Source of the DNA: Absidia repens
Taxonomy: Eukaryota > Mucoromycota > Mucoromycetes > Mucorales > Cunninghamellaceae
DNA: 64,000 bases
Direction of reading: 5' to 3'
NCBI GenBank assembly: GCA_002105175.1
Contig: MCGE01000023.1
Coordinates: 248,001-312,000, forward strand
The notes beneath the pieces are model-generated. The model ran no database searches, was not told the DNA's origin, and saw nothing but the letters and a program-made list of their open reading frames with translations. The first letter of the stretch is position 1. Each line of letters starts with the position of its first letter. Below are positions 59,501 to 64,000 of the stretch, in pieces. Position numbers and translations under genes: made by a program.

Positions 59501-62196
59501 CGCACTTTCTCCACTCTAAAAAGTATTTACCTTTGCTACTCTCTATCAAAACGTTGAAATTCTTCCACAATATATCACGATTACATTTCTTTTGAGATTG
59601 GGTCAGTTGGACTTCCACCAGTGTTTCTTCTTTGATTGGGATATTTTTTTCCGTGTCACTTTTCAGTCGACGTAGCATGATGGACTCCAATAATTCTTGT
59701 AATTTTTTCACCGCGCTAGCTGATTCCAAAGATCCATATTCAGAGAAGAAGCGATCTTCATTGTCGAATATATCAGGTTGCATCAAATTGAGCAAGCCAT
59801 AGAATTCATCCAGATTATTTTGTATTGCGGTGCCTATGCGTATGATGTTGTTGGTGGTGGTGAGAAATTATGTTTTATCATTCAGTAGAGCACTTGTGTT
59901 GATTTTTACCTGTGAGCAATAACTTGTGATCAACTTGAAATGTTCGTAAAGTTTCACCCACTTTTAAATGCTATTAAAAATGAAAGAAGAAAAGTCAATA
60001 CTATGGTCGCACGTTCTTATCCCCTCTGTTTTTTGATAAATATATAACCCTACCATGGTTTTGAGAAGATGTGCCTCATCAAATACACCACATGCCCAAC
60101 GGATATTTCCAAGGGAAGATGAGCTAGCAGCGGCCTAAAAGTAAAAGAAGGTCAATATCAACCTTTAAAAGATATAACACATATATATATCTATCATTTA
60201 CCACTTCGTAGCTTGTAATAAGAACATCAAATTTGTAGCGATTTGGTATGATATTTCCATCTTGACCCTTGTAGTAAAATTCAGTATCCATAATAATGTT
60301 GCGAGCAAAGGTAGATCCACGGTAATCAATCACATTCATATCAGTCCAAGTTTTGAAACTTTGTTCCCAATGTGGTATTCCTAAATAAATAAAAATCATC
60401 AGTATGCTACGCATACCGCCTCTATCCCCACATTCGCCTCATTCCCTTTGTTTCATTCACTTACTTGATGATGGCGCAATGATAATGAAGGGACCCTTTA
60501 TACCATGACTATGATATATATCATCAAGTAATGCAATAGCTTGGACAGTTTTCCCTATTTGATACCCAAAATGTCAGGAACGCAATGCTATCGTCGTCTA
60601 ATTTTACTTACCAAGACCCATTTCGTCAGCTAAAATACATGATTTGAAGTCGTAATAGCAGAAGCGTAACCAATTTAATCCATCCAATTGATAAGTATAT
60701 AGTTCATTTTCAAGTCGATATCTAGATTGGAAAAAAAAAAAAAAAAAAAGTCAATAACAAAAACGCCAGAACAAATATAAAACACTTACAAAGGCGAGTG
60801 GTCATATTTGTGAAAACCAGAGAGCACCTTGCGAGGAGGAGATGGTCTAAGCTTGCCTTCAGGAATAGCGGACCTTGCAAGGAATTCTTTCACTTTACTT
60901 CCATCAATCTAAACAATGTCCATAAAATATCAATAAATATATAAAACATTTTATTTTTCTTCTTTCCAGTCTGTTCTTACCCTTTCAGCGTCATCCTCAC
61001 TTTCCCAAGTGCAACCATCATAGAGTTGAGCGTTCCATTTGCAAAGATAATAAATCTTGACCTCACCCGTTGCAGAATCCACTAGTTCACCTTCATCCAC
61101 CACACGATGCAATTTGAGATGTTCACGGAAATCAACACCTTTTCCCCCGTTCTCCTTCCATTTCTTGAGGAAGTTATGCACACGATATTTGCCCAAATAT
61201 TCGCCTTCAATTTGTTCAAGTGGCACCCAATCGACATGATGGTAACTTGTATGCTAAAAAAAAAAAAGAGGGAACATGGTGAGTTTCAATTGCAAATACC
61301 CTATTCCTTCCTTTTTTTTTTTTTTTTTTTTTACCTTGTATTTGATCAATAACTGCCGTTCGCCCGTGTCAAGGTTTTGACGATAGTCCAAGATACATTC
61401 GAATTCCTACAAGAAAATTCAAAGACAAGTAAGAGACCATTATGCCCCTTATCCAACGTTATTCATATTTTTTTACCTTAGCTCCCATGGGTATCATCCC
61501 ACCAGAATCTTTATTCGAGGGGTCCAATAGGATATCTTCATAATTGTTGTTTTCTTGAGTCTGTTCTTCAGAAATGACTTGTGATGCTAATTCAGAATGT
61601 TGCTGCTGTTGTTGTTGAAGAGGATGAGGATGTTGGTGATACTGTTGTTGTCGCTGTCGCCGAGGTACAAGTGGGGGTATTGACGGTGTGTACCGCTGAA
61701 ATGGACGATACGGTATTTTTTGATATTGAGCCCTATATTGATGTATCAGAGGACTTAGGTCTTGTATGGATTGAGGATAGGGCGGTGGTGGGGGTAAATG
61801 CTGTTGAATGTCGAAGCGATGAAGATTACTTGATTGCTGCTTTTGTGGCTGTTGCTGTGATGATAACGGTGATAACTGATGTGTTGGGCGTGTAAAGGTT
61901 TTGGGAAAAGGGTCCTGATTTGAAAGATGTGCGATATCGTTAGGGAAAGAAGGTCCATCTACCTCTTCACGAAAATGTTCTTGTGATTGTTGGAATTGCT
62001 GCTGGACGAGTTGAGATGAATTGTCGCTATCTTTTATTGGTTCGGATTCTACTAGAGATATTGATAACGCGGTATTCACGGGAGAGGCAACCGGTGTTGG
62101 GGATTGCTGTTGAAGGGGAGATACATGGGTAGAATTTCGCTGAGAGTCGTTTTGTTGAGCCAAGTATAAGTCGTCCATGTTGTGTTGCTTCGCCAT
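56508..62196 (-). CDS. CHD6-9-like chromodomain SNF2 remodeler
   Basis: Nineteen exons all join in phase to give 1431 residues. Exon starts: 62196, 61406, 61253, 60908, 60721, 60554, 60380, 60134, 59970, 59833, 59455, 59222, 59082, 58818, 58617, 58302, 57563, 57308, 57029. Residues 1-235 are Gln-rich. Tandem chromodomains span about 240-360 ([19 protein letters not shown], then [20 protein letters not shown]). SNF2 ATPase: [16 protein letters not shown] (Walker A), [11 protein letters not shown] (540-543 DEAH), [37 protein letters not shown]. After it, [16 protein letters not shown] and [20 protein letters not shown] match CHD6-9, not CHD1. Motif V is [10 protein letters not shown] instead of RAGGLGINLT, and motif VI is [10 protein letters not shown] instead of QARCHRIGQ. 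It should act on chromatin; full ATPase activity is in doubt. Confidence 0.93.
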
Positions 62197-62313
62197 GAAA
62201 CGATGATTTATTCCAGCGGCGTGGCTTGCTGTATAACTATTTGATCAAATAAAAGGGAATGTGAGCCAATCTACGCAATGATACTTTTAACAACTATGTC
62301 ACTACCCATCCAG

Positions 62314-62317
<4 letters not shown>

Positions 62318-62374
<57 letters not shown>

Positions 62375-62402
62375 ACTCACACACACTCACACACACTCAC
62401 TC
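62318..62402. repeat. CA-rich microsatellite
   Basis: (CATA)n passes into about 20 CA units, then into interrupted (CACTCA)-type repeats, 120-200 bases upstream of the CHD-like start codon. Confidence 0.9.
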
Positions 62403-63220
62403 AGCTGATGAGTACACTCTATCTAACTTCTTTCACGTCGCCTGATTTTCTTTAAACACGAGCCAACCGTGAAAAGCAATTGATCCATGACGACGATCGC
62501 GTTCAGATATCAGAGCTTCTCCTTTCCCTCTTCATCGATCCAAATCACTAACATAACACCCATCTATATTACCTTTATTTCAAGTGGTCTGTTTTTTCCT
62601 GTGTACCGTTTGTAGTTTTGAAATGGCTGCAGAAAGACAAAGAAGAAAAAAAGGTAGGTAAGTGACAAACAATTGGGTTCAAAAACAAAAGGACATTTGA
62701 GCGATGAACTTACTGAGTGTTTGTTGAGATGAAGAAAAGGAAGATCCACCTTGGAAGAAGAAGTATACAGTTTATTCACTTTTCAATTGAGACAAGAACA
62801 GAATAAATAAAAAAAAAATCTCAAAAAAAAAAAAACCTCCCCCATTCAACTTGGTTTTCAATTCCCGTCGTCCAAAAGAGAAAAAAAAAAAAAGGTCAGA
62901 GAAAAAAGCTATATATACTCGATTTTTAACGAAGTGGAATTCATTTCGTATTTGTTGATTGATTACCAAGTATATACGGACTGCCAGTACGTAGTTGGGA
63001 AGTTCTGATACTGTAATTATCAACAAAGCAATACAAAAAAAAAAAAAACCGGGATAAATGTGTACCTGATTTAATGCATCATAAATTTTCTGTAACATGA
63101 TTATTTTTTGATTGACAGGTTAAAAAAAAAGGGGTTTTCTTTTATTTGAAATAATCATAATACATAAAGCGTAGTAAAAATAAAAATAAAAAAAGATCTA
63201 TAAAATGTATGATTGGGATA

Positions 63221-63223
63221 TGG

Positions 63224-63266
<43 letters not shown>
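63221..63266. repeat. TA/TG compound microsatellite
   Basis: (TA)n followed by about 13 TG units, just downstream of the stop codon of the gene at the window's right end. Confidence 0.9.
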
Positions 63267-63306
63267 AAACATAAAATAAACTAAACTAGGGGATAAACAT
63301 ATCATC

Positions 63307-64000
63307 TTAAGTGGTAACATGATCGGGCAACGGAGCAAAGGAGACAGATTTTGACCGCCATGGTCTGTTCACTACACGAAATGCGGGTTGTCGTACATCT
63401 TTTTGTATCGGTAGCATGGGATTTTGTCGTAATGGAGGAGAAGGATATTCATATTGATTCCACGCTGGATATGATGTTGTATTTTCTTGCATTGGCATCA
63501 TCATGGTTGAGCTACTGGTATCATTGTAGGATGACCATGGCGAAGAAGGATTGTTGTACGAAGAGTTGCTATGAGTTGATCTTGGCATTGCTGGCATTCC
63601 AGGCATCGTCTGTCCTTCATCTCGTCCATATATCCTGTCATCATAAGTATCGCTGTAATTACCAAAGTTGCTGTTTTCAAAATACGGTTGACTTTGTGGC
63701 GCCATTGGTTGTGCTGTCATCCAAGGACCTTGTTGATAAAATGCTGATTGCCAATGATACGGTTCATTCTGGGCGTAACCGACGTCATAAAAATTAGTCC
63801 GATCGTTACCACTTTCTGACGGCAATGCTGAGTAGGGTCTTTCATTGTAATTCCCGGTATCGTAAGGTTGTCGGTGCTGGTATTGTCCACCAAACATCCA
63901 AGGTGAGGAGTCGGCATTGTTGTTGTAGGACAAGTCAGAAGGATATTTCCCAAAAGAAGAAGGGTCTTGTGACTGATCCATCGAGTAATTTTGATTATAC
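63307..64000 (-). CDS. Low-complexity Tyr/Asn/Gln/Pro-rich protein (C-terminal part)
   Basis: The frame is open from the window edge to the stop at 63307, at least 230 codons, with no stop upstream of the internal Met at 63981 (reading NQNYSMDQSQD), so the start lies outside the window or in an upstream exon. The composition is rich in Tyr, Asn, Gln, Ser, Pro and Met, prion-like, with short recurring motifs such as NYNERPYSA and NQYEYPSPPL. The end is basic (NRPWRSKSVSFAPLPDHVTT). No folded domain is seen; an RNA-binding or transcription-related protein is possible but unproven. Confidence 0.7.
   Translation of the reverse strand, partial: YNQNYSMDQSQDPSSFGKYPSDLSYNNNADSSPWMFGGQYQHRQPYDTGNYNERPYSALPSESGNDRTNFYDVGYAQNEPYHWQSAFYQQGPWMTAQPMAPQSQPYFENSNFGNYSDTYDDRIYGRDEGQTMPGMPAMPRSTHSNSSYNNPSSPWSSYNDTSSSTMMMPMQENTTSYPAWNQYEYPSPPLRQNPMLPIQKDVRQPAFRVVNRPWRSKSVSFAPLPDHVTT

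Larger units (their letters stand above)
62197..63306. other. 5' region of the CHD-like gene
   Basis: Contains a CA-rich microsatellite (separate entry). On the minus strand, exon-like pieces lie at 63098-63066 (MLQKIYDALNQ, then a GTACAC donor), near 63008 (YQNFPTTYWQSVY, followed by GTAATC), and at 62790-62580 (GSSFSSSQQTL, then TISKLQTVHRKKQ and a stop). They could be a small gene or 5'-UTR exons; I could not join them confidently. Confidence 0.35.

Noticed and set aside
1..64000. CRISPR arrays, rRNA genes, bacterial-type operons or a viral insertion
   Set aside because: No evenly spaced direct repeats, no rRNA-like conserved blocks and no viral or bacterial gene signatures were seen.

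Overview
This window is nuclear DNA of an early-diverging filamentous fungus, most likely Mucoromycota and probably Mucorales. The genes are eukaryotic: short GT-AG introns (mostly 50-110 bp, many per gene), A/T homopolymer tracts of up to about 43 bases, AATAAA-type 3' ends and low-complexity tails. The gene content is fungal: Zn2Cys6 transcription factors, an AcuK/ERT1-type regulator, an HDA2/3-type histone deacetylase subunit and ATP synthase subunit g. A CHD6-9-like remodeler and a RUS-family protein are also present. To my knowledge the CHD6-9 subfamily is missing from Dikarya, which argues for an early-diverging lineage. The species cannot be named from sequence alone. Gene models were built by hand from reading frame, splice sites and phase; every spliced model reported with confidence above 0.8 keeps frame across all junctions.

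Layout: 1-3.7 kb holds copies of an undescribed dispersed repeat. 3.7-9 kb has a decayed gene, a coiled-coil protein gene and a RUS/DUF647 gene. 9-11.7 kb is gene-poor with another repeat copy. 11.7-22 kb is a minus-strand run: Mei2-like RNA-binding protein, Zn2Cys6 factor, HDA2/3-like subunit, PHO13-type phosphatase. 22-24.2 kb holds gene remnants. 24.2-25.7 kb is an M19 dipeptidase. 25.7-28.5 kb is gene-poor with a repeat copy. 28.5-36.4 kb has a small cysteine-rich GPI-type cell-wall protein, a TBC Rab-GAP, ATP synthase subunit g and an ARMT1/DUF89 phosphatase. 37-42 kb has a sugar transporter with tiny exons and a long tail, an F-box protein and a small ORF. 42.2-43.6 kb is a decayed multi-exon gene. 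44.2-47.1 kb has histone H1 and ribose-5-phosphate isomerase. 47-50.6 kb is repeat-rich with a gene remnant. 50.8-55.8 kb has a divergent pair: AcuK/ERT1-like regulator and a TIA-1/PUB1-like RNA-binding protein. 56.5-62.2 kb is a CHD6-9-like remodeler, followed by the 3' part of a low-complexity protein cut by the window end.

There is no operon-like logic. Chromatin functions recur (H1, HDA2/3-like, CHD-like), as do carbon metabolism and its control (transporter with sensor-like tail, AcuK/ERT1-like factor, RPI, PHO13). The most unusual items are (1) a repeat of about 730 bp with six copies, all in the same orientation, carrying a conserved hairpin and a promoter-like end; (2) a CHD6-9-like ATPase with altered helicase motifs V and VI; and (3) a transporter gene whose frame appears to need a 5-nt exon.
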